Origin: Anaerolineae bacterium
GTDB lineage: Bacteria; Chloroflexota; Anaerolineae; Aggregatilineales; Aggregatilineaceae
Length of the DNA: 64,000 nucleotides
Direction: 5' to 3'
Assembly: GCA_027494015.1 (NCBI GenBank)
Contig: JAOSJP010000039.1
Span: 74,926-138,925 of the forward strand
The notes below the pieces were generated by a model. The model had not been told where the DNA came from and made no database searches. It saw only the letters and a list, made by a program, of their open reading frames with translations. The position numbers were made by a program, and so were the translations under genes. Below are positions 42,853 to 52,398 of this stretch, one piece after another. Position 1 is the first letter of the stretch; the number at the start of each line of letters is the position of its first letter.

Positions 42853-43269
42853 ATGAAGGCCACGTATCTCCCCCAGCTTGTCCGCATGATCCCGCTGATC
42901 CTGGGCATTGTCGCGCTGGCAGCGGCCTGCTCGCCCAAGGACCTGGGATTCTCGTATAGCGATCTGCCGCCTGGCGACGCGGTGCGCGGCGCGGATGTGT
43001 ACGCGCAGCCGATTGGCGGAGGCGCATCGTGCGCGAGCTGCCATCCGCTCGGCGACAGCCGGGGCGCTGGCCCCTCCCTGCAAGGCTACAGCGCCGTCGC
43101 CGGGCAGCGCGTCCGTGGGCAGACCGCCGAACAATACACCTTCGACAGCATTTTGCGACCCTCTAAGCACCTCGTGCAGGGGTGGTCCAACATTATGCCC
43201 AGTGACTATGCCGAGAAGCTCTCGCGGCAAGAGATCGCCGATCTGATCGCCTATCTCATGACCGATTGA
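42853..43269 (+). CDS. Lipoprotein cytochrome c (monohaem)
   Basis: A 138-residue exported protein. A hydrophobic signal ends in a lipobox LAAAC, so the mature protein should be lipid-anchored at the membrane. The mature domain has one haem c site (CASCH) and a downstream candidate Met ligand in SNIMPSDYAEKLS, followed by the helix EIADLIAYLMTD typical of class I cytochromes. It probably shuttles electrons for the nar cluster. The ribosome site AAGGAGG lies further than usual (about 20 bases) from this ATG, and no better in-frame start was found. Confidence 0.75.
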   Translation: MKATYLPQLVRMIPLILGIVALAAACSPKDLGFSYSDLPPGDAVRGADVYAQPIGGGASCASCHPLGDSRGAGPSLQGYSAVAGQRVRGQTAEQYTFDSILRPSKHLVQGWSNIMPSDYAEKLSRQEIADLIAYLMTD

Positions 43270-43294
43270 AAGCCAGCCAACAGGAGATATCAAC

Positions 43295-43810
43295 GTGGAC
43301 GAATACATGGTCATCCTACGTCTCATTCACATCTTCAGCGGCATCGTCTGGGTAGGCTCAGCCTGGTTCATCACCTTCTTGCTGAGTCCCGCCGTACGCG
43401 CGCTGGGGCAGGACGGGCAGGTCTTCATGCGAGGCTTCATGAAGAAGTCGCCCGTCCCTCTGGTCATGGTCTTCTCATCACTGCTGACCACAGTTTCCGG
43501 TCTGCTGCTCTACTACCGCATCTCTGACGGCTTCAACAGTGACTGGATGGGTTCTACCGCGGGGGTTGTGCTCACCATTGGCAGCCTGGCCGGGTTCGGC
43601 GAGTTTCTGTATGGCAATGCGGTGGTCGGCCCAACCAACAAGAGCCTGGGCGCTCTGGGAGACGAGATCGAACGGCAGGGTGGGCCTCCAACCGAGGGCC
43701 AGATGGCGCGGCTGCGCGCGCTGCAGGGGCGAATGCACACCGCCGATCGGGTCAGCACGATCCTGCTGGTCATCGCGGTGGTGGGCATGGCCGGGGCGCG
43801 CTATATGTAG
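43295..43810 (+). CDS. CopD-like/DUF2269-like four-helix membrane protein
   Basis: A 171-residue membrane protein with four helices. ILRLIHIFSGIVWVGSAWFI near the N-terminus is a feature of CopD-like and related families in which the His and Trp are conserved. MHTADRVSTILL contributes another histidine near the last helix. It may bind haem or copper or carry electrons in the membrane next to the cytochromes. The start is GTG 43295, with AGGAG seven bases upstream. It is the last gene of the plus-strand cluster. Confidence 0.6.
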   Translation: MDEYMVILRLIHIFSGIVWVGSAWFITFLLSPAVRALGQDGQVFMRGFMKKSPVPLVMVFSSLLTTVSGLLLYYRISDGFNSDWMGSTAGVVLTIGSLAGFGEFLYGNAVVGPTNKSLGALGDEIERQGGPPTEGQMARLRALQGRMHTADRVSTILLVIAVVGMAGARYM

Positions 43811-43845
43811 CGGACGCCTGGCTGGCTGATCACGACGCAGAATAC

Positions 43846-43890
43846 GAGCCTCTCGCCGCTGGCCTGAGCGCCAGTCCCGGCGAGAGGCTC
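43846..43890. terminator. Strong hairpin after the nar cluster
   Basis: GAGCCTCTCGCCG pairs with CGGCGAGAGGCTC (13 bp), and the loop contains a further CTGGC/GCCAG stem. It lies 36 bases past the last cluster gene. It has no T-run, so factor-independent termination is uncertain, but the location suits a terminator. Confidence 0.5.
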
Positions 43891-44070
43891 GCACGCCTCT
43901 GGCTGCTCTGAAGCGGCTCATGACGGCATTCCAGGCGCGCTGATCGTCAGCACGCCCAGGCTCCGGTAGGTGGCCCAGATTCGCTCCCAGACCCCAGCAG
44001 AGATTGCGCCAGTTCTGGAAAAATGAGGGGGAGGTGCGCTTCGCGGCGCATCAGCGCCGGGCAGCTCCGA

Positions 44071-44724
44071 TCAGTCTCCCACCCGCGTCTCTTTTCGTTT
44101 CTCCGGCGAGTCAGGGGGCGCGTGCTGCATCCTGGAAGTCCACTTCACCCGCTTGATGGCGAGTGGAATCTTGTTGAACAGGTCTTGAAAGAACTCCGGC
44201 ATCCGCACGCGAAAGAAGCGTTTTCCCGCGAACGCCAGCATCAGGCCCACCCAGAGGACCGTCCACAGGACGATGTTCAGGTCGTTGAGCAGAGCCGCAA
44301 TGATGATCCCTGCATAGATCGGGGCCTGAAACAGCACGGCCAGTGCGTTCGACAGGGTGCCCTGGCTGCCCAGAACCAACAGCCAGAATCCCATGTAGAG
44401 CGCGGCAGGGTACGGCGACAGATATTCGGCGAGAGTCAGATAGGCCAGCAGCGCCAGGCTGAAGGCGATGTCAAAAGCCAGGTCGTGCGAACCTATCCAC
44501 GTCTGGTGCGGGTAGTGACTGAGGCGGGCCAGAAAGCCGTCCAGCGTGTCCAGCGTGACCGCCAGCAGCAGCAGGATGAAGGCAAGCTGGATGCCGTCTC
44601 TGCCGCGGGCGACGCCCAGCCAGACGAGCACCAGGGCAAGCGGGCCGCGCGCCGCCGTGCAGAGGTCAGCGACACGCTTCTGCCAGGGCATCGGAGTCCG
44701 CATACTCTCTATGGGTTTGCTCAT
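44071..44724 (-). CDS. CDP-alcohol phosphatidyltransferase-like membrane protein
   Basis: A 217-residue membrane protein with about six helices. The family's catalytic signature is present as D59-x2-D62-G63-x2-A66-R67 followed by G78, D81 and D85. These bind the metal and CDP-alcohol during phospholipid head-group exchange. Spacing between AR and the last aspartates is one residue off the usual pattern, and some helices after residue 100 are divergent, so specificity and even activity are uncertain. It ends in a basic tail and is transcribed alone. Confidence 0.65.
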   Translation of the reverse strand: MSKPIESMRTPMPWQKRVADLCTAARGPLALVLVWLGVARGRDGIQLAFILLLLAVTLDTLDGFLARLSHYPHQTWIGSHDLAFDIAFSLALLAYLTLAEYLSPYPAALYMGFWLLVLGSQGTLSNALAVLFQAPIYAGIIIAALLNDLNIVLWTVLWVGLMLAFAGKRFFRVRMPEFFQDLFNKIPLAIKRVKWTSRMQHAPPDSPEKRKETRVGD

Positions 44725-45201
44725 TGCTTCAGTCCATGATGAACGGTGATCATGCAGCCCCGTCTATGGGGCCGGTAGCAGTGTCCATCTTATCGTTAGT
44801 CGGGGTCATTCTGCAAGACTGGGCCGCGCGCCGGGTTCATGGACGAATCGTCAGGCAGGTGCCGAAGACCTCCAGCTCCGGCTCTTCCCCCACGAGGGAT
44901 GTTGTTGGCGAATTGCTCGCGTAGGGGCGTATTGCAATACGCCCCTACGAAACCGGCGCGCGCTTGGTTCGCCAGCAGAATCACGAGGGGGGAAGGGGGA
45001 AGATGCGGACCCTAAGTCTCTCCCTTTCTTGTGGGGGAGAGGTTTGTGTGTGTGGGACAACTTCTCACTTGATCTCTCACACTCCCTTGCGCAGCACCGA
45101 GAAGCGCACGCACTCATCGCGATGATGCGCCGCCAAAACAGAACAGGTTTGTTCAACCTGTTGAACGCACCTTCACCGAAAAGCGCAGGATCGTCGCGCC
45201 T
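44725..45201. other. Intergenic region with short palindrome
   Basis: These 477 bases contain the short palindromic repeat with its extended flanks (44897-44985) and a GT/GA-rich hairpin-like stretch near 44990-45060, related to sequence near 10180. No gene was recognised. Confidence 0.5.
44920..44949. repeat. Short palindromic repeat (GGGGCGTAT family), copy 4
   Basis: A perfect palindrome of the family; the flanking words TTGGCGAA and TTCGCCA are also palindromically placed. The homology with the copy at 14126 extends over about 90 bases. Confidence 0.82.
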
Positions 45202-46626
45202 TCAGGCGAGGTAGGCGTCAATCGCGGCGGCGGTCTGCCGCCCTTCCTGAATGGCCCACACCACCAGCGACGCGCCACGACAGGCGTCGCCCGCCGCGAA
45301 AACCCCTGCGACGCTGGTCATCCGCTGATCATTGATGGCGATGTTGCCGCGCGAGTCCAGGGCGAGATTAAGGTCGTGCACCAGTCCCTCTGGCTCTACA
45401 TGCACGAATCCGAGCGCCAGCAGCACGAGATCGGCTTTGAGTTCGAAGGCCGACTCTGCGATTTCGATCATCTCGCGACGCCCGTTGTGGCTCTTGCCCC
45501 ATTCAATCTGGACGGCAGACAGGCGCTCGACCCGGCGACCACTCTTCCCCGCGACGAACTCCTTGGTCAGGACGTTGAACAGTCGCTCGCAGCCTTCCAT
45601 GTGCGAGGAGGACACCTTGTACAGCCTCGGCCACAGGGGCCAGGGTTCGTTGGGGGCGCGGGTGCGCGGGAAGGGGGGCATGATCTCGATCTGGGTCACG
45701 CTTTTCGCCCCCTGGCGGTTGGCCGTGCCGATGCAGTCCGACCCGGTGTCGCCGCCGCCGAGCACCACGACGTGCTTGTCGTGGGCGGTGATCCGCTCGT
45801 CGGCGGGAATGGCTTCCCCGCGCACGACGCGGTTCTGCTGCTCCAGATACTCGGTGGCCTGGTGAATGCCCGTCAGGTCGCTGCCAGGGATGGGCAGATC
45901 GCGCGGCCTGCGCGCGCCGATGGCGATACAGAGGGCGTCGTACTGCTCAAGGAGCGCGCTGACGGGCAGGTCGTGGCCGACCCTCACGCCGGTCTGGATG
46001 ATCACGCCTTCCTCGACCATCAGGCTCACCCGGCGGTCAATGACGCCCTTGCTCAGCTTGAAGTCGGGCACGCCGTAGCGCAGATAGCCGCCCACCGCGT
46101 CCGACGCCTCGTAGAGCACGACCGAATGCCCGGCGTGGTTCAGCGTGTCCGCACAGGCGAGGCCGGCAGGGCCGCTGCCGATCACCGCCACCTTCTTCCC
46201 GGTGCGTCGTTGCGGGGGCCTGGCCCGGACGTACCCTTCGGCGAAGGCGCGCTCGATGACGGCCAGCTCGTTTTCGCGGATGGTGACCGGCTCATCGTTG
46301 ATCCCCAGGACACAGGCGGACTCGCACGGGGCCGGGCACAGCCTGCCGGTGAATTCGGGGAAGTTGTTGGTTTTCTGCAGAATGTCGTAGGCGGCTTTCC
46401 AGTCGCCTTGCTGGAGCTTGTCCTGCCATTCGGGGATCAGGCTGCCCACCGGACAGCCCCAATGACAGAACGGCACCCCGCAGTCCATACACCGCGCGGC
46501 CTGAAAGGGTCGCATGTCCTGCGGAAGCTGCGTCTCCACCTCGTCGTAATCGCGGATGCGCTCGCGGAGGGGGCGGTAGCGGTTTTCGATGCGCTCGAAC
46601 TGGATGAACCCTCTTGGATTGACCAT
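45202..46626 (-). CDS. gltD: Glutamate synthase (NADPH) small subunit
   Basis: A 474-residue flavoprotein that passes electrons from NADPH through FAD and iron-sulfur clusters to GltB. The N-terminal ferredoxin-like region has CMDCGVPFCHWGCPVG and CPAPCESACVLG. The FAD site is VAVIGSGPAGLACA, and the NADPH-binding fold is VVVLGGGDTGSDCIG. FAAGDACRGASLVVWAI near the C-terminus is the second flavin motif. The start codon overlaps the gltB stop by one base, so the two subunits are translated in a coupled way. Confidence 0.96.
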   Translation of the reverse strand: MVNPRGFIQFERIENRYRPLRERIRDYDEVETQLPQDMRPFQAARCMDCGVPFCHWGCPVGSLIPEWQDKLQQGDWKAAYDILQKTNNFPEFTGRLCPAPCESACVLGINDEPVTIRENELAVIERAFAEGYVRARPPQRRTGKKVAVIGSGPAGLACADTLNHAGHSVVLYEASDAVGGYLRYGVPDFKLSKGVIDRRVSLMVEEGVIIQTGVRVGHDLPVSALLEQYDALCIAIGARRPRDLPIPGSDLTGIHQATEYLEQQNRVVRGEAIPADERITAHDKHVVVLGGGDTGSDCIGTANRQGAKSVTQIEIMPPFPRTRAPNEPWPLWPRLYKVSSSHMEGCERLFNVLTKEFVAGKSGRRVERLSAVQIEWGKSHNGRREMIEIAESAFELKADLVLLALGFVHVEPEGLVHDLNLALDSRGNIAINDQRMTSVAGVFAAGDACRGASLVVWAIQEGRQTAAAIDAYLA

Positions 46627-49600
46627 CAGTAGGGCACCTCCAAGTATTCTTCCTCGCGGACGTACTGGAGCAGCTTGTCCATCTCGCGGAGTTTCTGCTC
46701 TTGCAGGATGCGCCCGTATTCAAACGGCACGACCTTGATGAACCTGGGGACGTACTCGTGCCAGCGGTCGAGCACCACCTGGGCGACGGCGCTGCCGGTG
46801 TGCTGCATGTGTTTGCCCAGCCACTCGCGCAGGAACTCCTGATCCTCGTATTCCAGCGCGGGCGCGAGATCCACCATCGAGCGGTTGCAGAAGTAGGCGA
46901 AGGTGCCGTCTATGTTCAGCACGTAGGCGATGCCACCGCTCATGCCCGCCGCGAAGTTGCGCCCAACCCTGCCCAGGACGATGATCCGCCCGCCGGTCAT
47001 GTACTCGGCGCAGTGGTCGCCGGCGCCCTCGACGACGGCAATCGCCCCGCTGTTGCGCACGGCGAAACGCTCGCCCGCCACGCCGTGAATGAACGCTTCG
47101 CCGCCGGTTGCGCCGTAGAGCACAGTGTTGCCGACGATGATGTTCTCTTCGGCGGCGAAGGTGCTGCCTGCGGGCGGAACGGCGATCAGCCTGCCGCCGG
47201 ACAGCCCCTTGCCGAAGTAGTCGTTGGCGTCTCCTTCCAGGCGCAGGGTGATGCCGCGCGCCAGGAACGCGCCGAAGCTCTGGCCTGCGCTGCCTCTGAA
47301 CGTGATCTGGATGGTGTCGTCGGGCAGCCCGTCTTCTCCGTAGCGGAGCGACACCTCGCCGGACAGCATGGTGCCGACGGTGCGATCCGAGTTGGTGATG
47401 GGCATTTGCGCAGTCACCGGCTCGCCGCGCTCCAGGGCGGGCTGGGCCAGCGCCAGCAGCCGGCGGTTCAACGGCGTGTCAATCTTGTGCTGCTGGTCTT
47501 CCACGCAGCAGGTCGCCGTGCGCTCGGCTGTCGGCGGTCGGTGCAGTATGGCCAGCGGATCCACCGTCCGGGCTTTCCAGTGATCAACGGCGCGCGCGGT
47601 CAGCAGGTCGGCGCGCCCGATCAGGTCGTCGAAGCGGCGGATGCCAAGCTGGGCCATGATCTCGCGCACGTCCTGCGCCAGGAAGGTGAAGTAGTTCACC
47701 AGGTGCTCGACCTGGCCCGTATACCGCTTGCGCAGTTCGGGGTCCTGGGTGGCCACGCCAACCGGACACGTATTGAGGTGGCATTTGCGCATCATGACGC
47801 ACCCCAGCGCGATCAGGGCTGCCGTGCCGAAGGCGAACTCCTCCGCGCCCAGCATCGCCGCCAGCACAACATCGCGCCCGGTCTTGAGCTGTCCGTCCGT
47901 CTGGAGTCGCACGCGCCCGCGCAGACCGTTCAAGACCAGGGTCTGGTGAGTCTCGGCAATCCCCAGCTCAAAGGGCAGCCCGGCGTGCTTGATCGAGCTT
48001 CGCGGGCTGGCCCCGGTTCCGCCGTCGTAGCCGCTGATCACGATGTTGTCGGCGTGCGCTTTGGCGACCCCGGCGGCGACCGTCCCCACGCCCGCCTGCG
48101 AGACCAGCTTGACGCTGATCCGCGCGCGGGGGTTGACGTTCTTCAGGTCGAAGATCAACTGCGCCAGGTCTTCGATGGAGTAAATGTCGTGGTGTGGCGG
48201 CGGCGAGATGAGCGTGACGCCCGGCGTCGAGTAGCGCGTGCGGGCGATGATCGCGTCCACCTTGTGGCCGGGAAGCTGCCCGCCTTCGCCCGGCTTGGCC
48301 CCCTGCGCGATTTTGATTTGCAGCTCGTCCGCGTTGACCAGGTAGAGGCTCGTGACGCCGAAGCGCCCGGACGCCACCTGCTTGATCGCGCTGCGCGTCC
48401 ACGTCCCATCCGGGCGAGGGGTGAAGCGTTCTGGCTCTTCGCCCCCTTCGCCGGAGTTGCTGCGCCCGCCGAGTCTGTTCATGGCGATGGCGATGGTCTC
48501 GTGCACATCCTTGCCCAGCGAGCCGAACGACATCGCGCCCGTCGTCATGCGCCGCAGAATGTTCTCGGCTGGCTCGACCTCTTCGAGGGGGACAGGCGTC
48601 TGTGGCTTGAAGTCGAACAGGCCGCGAATGACATGGGGTCGCTGGTTGAAGCGATTGACGTGCTCGGCGAATTCTCGATATTTGGCATAATCCCCGGAGC
48701 GCACGGCCCACTGAAGCAGGTAGATCGCTTCCGGGTTCCAGGCGTGTTGCTCGCCGTTCTTGCGGTACTGGTAGACCCCTTCGCTGGGCAGCAGCGCGGG
48801 CCGCTGCACATACGCTTGGTGGTGATGCAGCAGCGCCTCCTGCGCGATCTCCTCCAGGCCGATGCCGCCGATGCGCGACTCCGTGCCGGAGAAGTATTCG
48901 TCCACCACCGCCTTGCTGAGACCGATGGCCTCGAATGTCTGGGCACCGTGATAGCTGCGCAGCGTGGAGATGCCCAGCTTGGAGAGCACCTTGAGCAGCC
49001 CCTTGTCTATGGCGTCAATGTAGATGTTCTCGGCGGCCAGGTAGTTGGCCGCTTCGGGCAGACGCCCGGCCTTGAACAGGTCGTGAAGGATGGCGAACGC
49101 GCCATACGGGTTGATCGCGCTCGCTCCGTACCCGAACAGCAGGGCGAAGTGCATCACTTCGCGCGCTTCGGCGGTCTCGATGATCAGCGCGCAGCGGGTG
49201 CGTTTCTCGGCGCGAATCAGGTGATGCTGGACGCCGGCGCAGGCCAGCAGCGACGGGACGGGCGCGCGCCCGGCATTGACGCCGCGATCCGACAGGATGA
49301 GGAAGCTGTAGCCCGCGTCCACAAGCCGCTCCGCGTCCTGGCACAGCCGGTCGAGGGCAGGCTTCAGGCCCGCCGGGCCTTCGCTGACCGGGAATGTCAT
49401 GTCGAGGGTGCCCACCTTGAAGTCCGGGTTGTCCCAGTGGCGGAGCTTGTGAATGTCCAGGTTGGAGAAGATCGGGCGCTTGAACTGGATCATGTGGCAG
49501 TGTTCCGGCGTCTCGCTGAGCAGGTTGCTCTCCTTGCCGATGTAGCTGGTGAGCGTCATGACCAACTGCTCGCGGATCGGGTCAATGGCCGGGTTGGTCA

Positions 49601-51161
49601 CCTGGGCGAACGTCTGCTTGAAGTAGTTGAACAGGCGTTGGGGCCGGTCGGAGAAGACAGCCAGCGGCGTATCCGTGCCCATCGAACTCACCGGCTCCTG
49701 GTGCGTCTCGAGCATGGGCAGGATGCTGTGCTCGATGTCTTCTCTGGTGTAGCCAAAGGCGAGCTCCAGCGCGTGCAGTTGTTCAGGGGGAAGGCCGACG
49801 GGAACGGGTTCGGCGAGGGGCACGCTGACGAAGGTGATGCGGTTCTCCTTGACCCATTGGCGGTAGGGCCGCTGGTGACTGATGCGCTCCTTGATTTCCG
49901 CGTCAGGAATGATGCGGCCCTCTTCCGTGTCCACGAGCAGCAGCTTGCCGGGCATCAGGCGGCCTTTGGCGGCGATCTGCTCCGGGGCGAAGGTCTGCAC
50001 GCCGACCTCGGACGCCATGACGATCAGATTATCTTTGGTGATGGCGTAGCGCGAAGGGCGCAGCCCGTTGCGATCCAGCGTTCCGCCTACGAGCCGCCCG
50101 TCGCAGAAGACCATCGAGGCCGGGCCGTCCCAGGGTTCCATGAACGCCGAATGGTATTCGTAGAAGTATTTGAGGTCTTCGGGAATCGGGTTCAGGTGAT
50201 TGAATGACTCCGGGATCATCATCATCAGGGCGTGCGGCAGCGAGCGCCCGGCCTGCACCAGAAGCTCCAGCATGTTGTCGAAAGAGGCTGAGTCGCTCTT
50301 GCCCGGCTCGATGATTGGCAGCAGCTTCTTAATGTCGTCTCCGAAGAGGGGGGACTCAAAACCGGCCTCGCGGGCCTTAGTCCAGAAGCGGTTGCCCTTG
50401 ATCGTGTTGATCTCCCCATTGTGCGCCAGGACGCGGAACGGCTGGGCCAGGTCCCAGGTGGGGAAGGTGTTGGTGCTGAAGCGGGCGTGCACCAGGGCGA
50501 TGGCGCTGGTCAGGCGGCTGTCTGACAGCTCCGGGAAATACGCCCGAAGCTGCAGCGACATCAACATGCCTTTGTAGATCACCGTCCGTGTGGACAGGTG
50601 CGTAATGTAGAACTGAAACGCCCGTTTGAGGGACGATGCCCGGATGGTGCGCTCGACCTGCTTGCGCACAACATAAAGCCTGCGCTCCAGGGCATCCTGG
50701 GGGAGCGCCCCGGTCACGAATATCTGCTTGATCAGCGGCTCGGACGAGCGCGCAATCGTGCCCAGTACGCCGCTTTCCACCGGCACGTCGCGCCAGCCGA
50801 TCAGCGCCAGCTCCTCGCGCGCCAGGGTGTCTTCCAGGGCGCGGGCGCAGATCGCAGCTTCATCCGGGTCGCTGGGCAGGAAGACCACGCCCATGCCATA
50901 GTGCCCTGGCTCTGGCAGGTTCGGGATCGCAGAGCGGTAGAACTCGTGCGGAATCTGGAGCATGATCCCGGCCCCATCACCGGTGCGATTATCGGCGCCC
51001 TCCGCGCCCCGGTGCGTCATTCGTTCGAGGACTTCGAGGCCGCGCTGGATGATGTCGTGGGATCGGCTGCCCTTGATGTGAGCGACAAAGCCGATGCCAC
51101 AGGCGTCACGCTCATAGGCGCTGTTGTAGAGGCCCTGGTTCTGCGGGAATCTCTGGATCAT
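46626..51161 (-). CDS. gltB: Glutamate synthase large subunit
   Basis: A 1511-residue enzyme that forms glutamate from glutamine and 2-oxoglutarate. I start it at ATG 51161 because GGGAGG lies just upstream and this leaves a 20-residue propeptide before Cys21 ([15 protein letters not shown]), the Ntn-type nucleophile exposed by processing. The N-terminal glutaminase domain, central domain, FMN-binding synthase domain (about 800-1200) with the [3Fe-4S] site [15 protein letters not shown], and C-terminal GXGXG beta-helix domain are all present. Length is standard. It precedes gltD. Together with cynS and the nar genes it provides the assimilation step for ammonium. Confidence 0.97.
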   Translation of the reverse strand: MIQRFPQNQGLYNSAYERDACGIGFVAHIKGSRSHDIIQRGLEVLERMTHRGAEGADNRTGDGAGIMLQIPHEFYRSAIPNLPEPGHYGMGVVFLPSDPDEAAICARALEDTLAREELALIGWRDVPVESGVLGTIARSSEPLIKQIFVTGALPQDALERRLYVVRKQVERTIRASSLKRAFQFYITHLSTRTVIYKGMLMSLQLRAYFPELSDSRLTSAIALVHARFSTNTFPTWDLAQPFRVLAHNGEINTIKGNRFWTKAREAGFESPLFGDDIKKLLPIIEPGKSDSASFDNMLELLVQAGRSLPHALMMMIPESFNHLNPIPEDLKYFYEYHSAFMEPWDGPASMVFCDGRLVGGTLDRNGLRPSRYAITKDNLIVMASEVGVQTFAPEQIAAKGRLMPGKLLLVDTEEGRIIPDAEIKERISHQRPYRQWVKENRITFVSVPLAEPVPVGLPPEQLHALELAFGYTREDIEHSILPMLETHQEPVSSMGTDTPLAVFSDRPQRLFNYFKQTFAQVTNPAIDPIREQLVMTLTSYIGKESNLLSETPEHCHMIQFKRPIFSNLDIHKLRHWDNPDFKVGTLDMTFPVSEGPAGLKPALDRLCQDAERLVDAGYSFLILSDRGVNAGRAPVPSLLACAGVQHHLIRAEKRTRCALIIETAEAREVMHFALLFGYGASAINPYGAFAILHDLFKAGRLPEAANYLAAENIYIDAIDKGLLKVLSKLGISTLRSYHGAQTFEAIGLSKAVVDEYFSGTESRIGGIGLEEIAQEALLHHHQAYVQRPALLPSEGVYQYRKNGEQHAWNPEAIYLLQWAVRSGDYAKYREFAEHVNRFNQRPHVIRGLFDFKPQTPVPLEEVEPAENILRRMTTGAMSFGSLGKDVHETIAIAMNRLGGRSNSGEGGEEPERFTPRPDGTWTRSAIKQVASGRFGVTSLYLVNADELQIKIAQGAKPGEGGQLPGHKVDAIIARTRYSTPGVTLISPPPHHDIYSIEDLAQLIFDLKNVNPRARISVKLVSQAGVGTVAAGVAKAHADNIVISGYDGGTGASPRSSIKHAGLPFELGIAETHQTLVLNGLRGRVRLQTDGQLKTGRDVVLAAMLGAEEFAFGTAALIALGCVMMRKCHLNTCPVGVATQDPELRKRYTGQVEHLVNYFTFLAQDVREIMAQLGIRRFDDLIGRADLLTARAVDHWKARTVDPLAILHRPPTAERTATCCVEDQQHKIDTPLNRRLLALAQPALERGEPVTAQMPITNSDRTVGTMLSGEVSLRYGEDGLPDDTIQITFRGSAGQSFGAFLARGITLRLEGDANDYFGKGLSGGRLIAVPPAGSTFAAEENIIVGNTVLYGATGGEAFIHGVAGERFAVRNSGAIAVVEGAGDHCAEYMTGGRIIVLGRVGRNFAAGMSGGIAYVLNIDGTFAYFCNRSMVDLAPALEYEDQEFLREWLGKHMQHTGSAVAQVVLDRWHEYVPRFIKVVPFEYGRILQEQKLREMDKLLQYVREEEYLEVPY

Positions 51162-51448
51162 GGAAACTCGCCTCCCGATAGTTCGCGGGCTTACGGTGTG
51201 GTTGTTGCACCGCAAGGTCCCTGGCTGTGGTGCGGAGAGACTGCGATTCGCAGCGACAGCGCTGCGTCTGGGCATTGGGTACAGTTGACTATCGTCGGGA
51301 CGTCCCGTCGCTGTACGTGCTCAGGTATCAGCGGTCAGACAAGGAAACAGTTCAGAATGCGAGTGCCAATCGGCGCGCGCCTGGCGCGCCCCTCGCAGGG
51401 TGGGCACTCACGGATTGTACTATGATACTGAGTCTGGCGGCCCGCCTG

Positions 51449-51467
51449 TATGGTCAAGATGACCATA
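51449..51467. promoter_or_regulatory. Perfect 8-bp inverted repeat, possible operator
   Basis: TATGGTCA and TGACCATA are separated by three bases. The half-site TGACCAT occurs once more at 51477-51483. It lies about 290 bases upstream of gltB. A dimeric regulator site is plausible, but the regulator is unknown. Confidence 0.35.
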
Positions 51468-51585
51468 TTATGCTGATGACCATGCGACTTATCAGGCGCA
51501 GACCGGGGGTGTAGCCTGTATTTGTGGGGGGCCGCCTATTTGCGGGGGCAGGGCGACTGTTCGAGAAGTCCTGATGGGCGAGTTT

Positions 51586-51678
51586 ACCTCACCCCCCAGC
51601 CTCGCTACGCTCGGCTTGCTCCCTTTCCACGTTGGAGAGGCGGCGGCGAGGCGCGTTAGCGCCGAGCGGGGGTGAGGT
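51586..51678. repeat. Large palindromic dispersed repeat, copy 7
   Basis: A full copy with a degenerate inner hairpin (CCCTTTCCACGTTGGAGAGG). It is fused at its right end to the GCAGCAGAGC module. Confidence 0.8.
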
Positions 51679-51684
51679 AAACCA

Positions 51685-51730
51685 GGGCGCAGCAGAGCAG
51701 CGCCCCTGCCTGACACAATTCGCACGCACC
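51685..51730. repeat. GCAGCAGAGC hairpin module with tail, copy 2
   Basis: GGGCGCAGCAGAGCAGCGCC is followed by CCTGCCTGACACAATTCGCA. The same hairpin plus tail is at 60691-60737 and, reversed, at 53413-53458. Confidence 0.7.
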
Positions 51731-51825
51731 CAGGCCCAGCCGCGAATTGAGCTACCGTGTAGAATAGATCGTGAAATCGGATAGAATCTCGTCAGGGGGA
51801 GTCAGGGCGTGCGTGGCCCGGCGAG

Positions 51826-52398
51826 ATGTACGATGGAAGGGGCCAGGAGCAGACGCTCTCATCTATGACCGAGAACAACACCAAGCGCAAATCTCCGCGC
51901 CATATGGCGGACTTCGTGACCGCTCTGGAGCCGGGGGCATGCCGCGATCGGCTGGCGCGCGCCGATGCCAGCCCCCGGACCGGCGTGGGGACGAAGCTGA
52001 CGCCCATCGCACAACACACGCAGGTGACCCGCGATGGCCAGTTCTCCATCGAGCGGACGTTCGCAGGGGGGCTGTACCCGATCCGCTTTGTCGGTCACCT
52101 CGATCCCCACACCAATGGCGGTACGTGGGTGCATGGCGCGATCACGCACGACACCGCCAACCAGGTGCTCATCGAAGGGCTGGTCGCGTTTCTGGTGTTC
52201 TTCCTGGCCACAGTGCTGTTGTTTCTCAGGCTGCGCGCGCTGGCCTTTGCCGTGTCAATCCCGATGCTGATCCTGCTGCTGGTGGTGCTGTCGGCCCGCT
52301 GGCGAGCGCTGCGCCAGGCCACTGACGACATCGCGCGATGGCTGCGTCAGCGGCTCTATCTGACGGACGAACAGGTGCGGGGGCGGGGGGCGATGTGA
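51826..52398 (+). CDS. Hypothetical membrane protein, one copy of a repeated domain
   Basis: A 190-residue protein. After a basic, disordered N-terminus, one domain of about 155 residues starts at ADFVTALEPGACRDRL. It includes a beta-like section with WVHGAITHD, two adjacent membrane helices (about 118-155) and a closing amphipathic helix ATDDIARWLRQRL. The next gene contains two further copies of the same domain. I do not recognise the family. The start is uncertain: ATG 51826, or the internal ATG 51865. The stop overlaps the next start codon (GTGA), so the pair is co-translated. Confidence 0.55.
   Translation: MYDGRGQEQTLSSMTENNTKRKSPRHMADFVTALEPGACRDRLARADASPRTGVGTKLTPIAQHTQVTRDGQFSIERTFAGGLYPIRFVGHLDPHTNGGTWVHGAITHDTANQVLIEGLVAFLVFFLATVLLFLRLRALAFAVSIPMLILLLVVLSARWRALRQATDDIARWLRQRLYLTDEQVRGRGAM

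Larger units (their letters stand above)
51162..51825. other. Divergent intergenic region upstream of gltB
   Basis: These 664 bases contain a perfect inverted repeat TATGGTCA-AGA-TGACCATA (51449-51467), which could be an operator for gltB, and a large palindrome (51586-51678) joined to the GCAGCAGAGC hairpin module (51685-51730). No reliable promoter was called. Confidence 0.45.

Noticed and set aside
46701..50207. A 1168-codon open frame on the plus strand opposite gltB
   Set aside because: It is antisense to gltB, which has all its domains and motifs. The antisense product shows no domain and is a third-position artefact.
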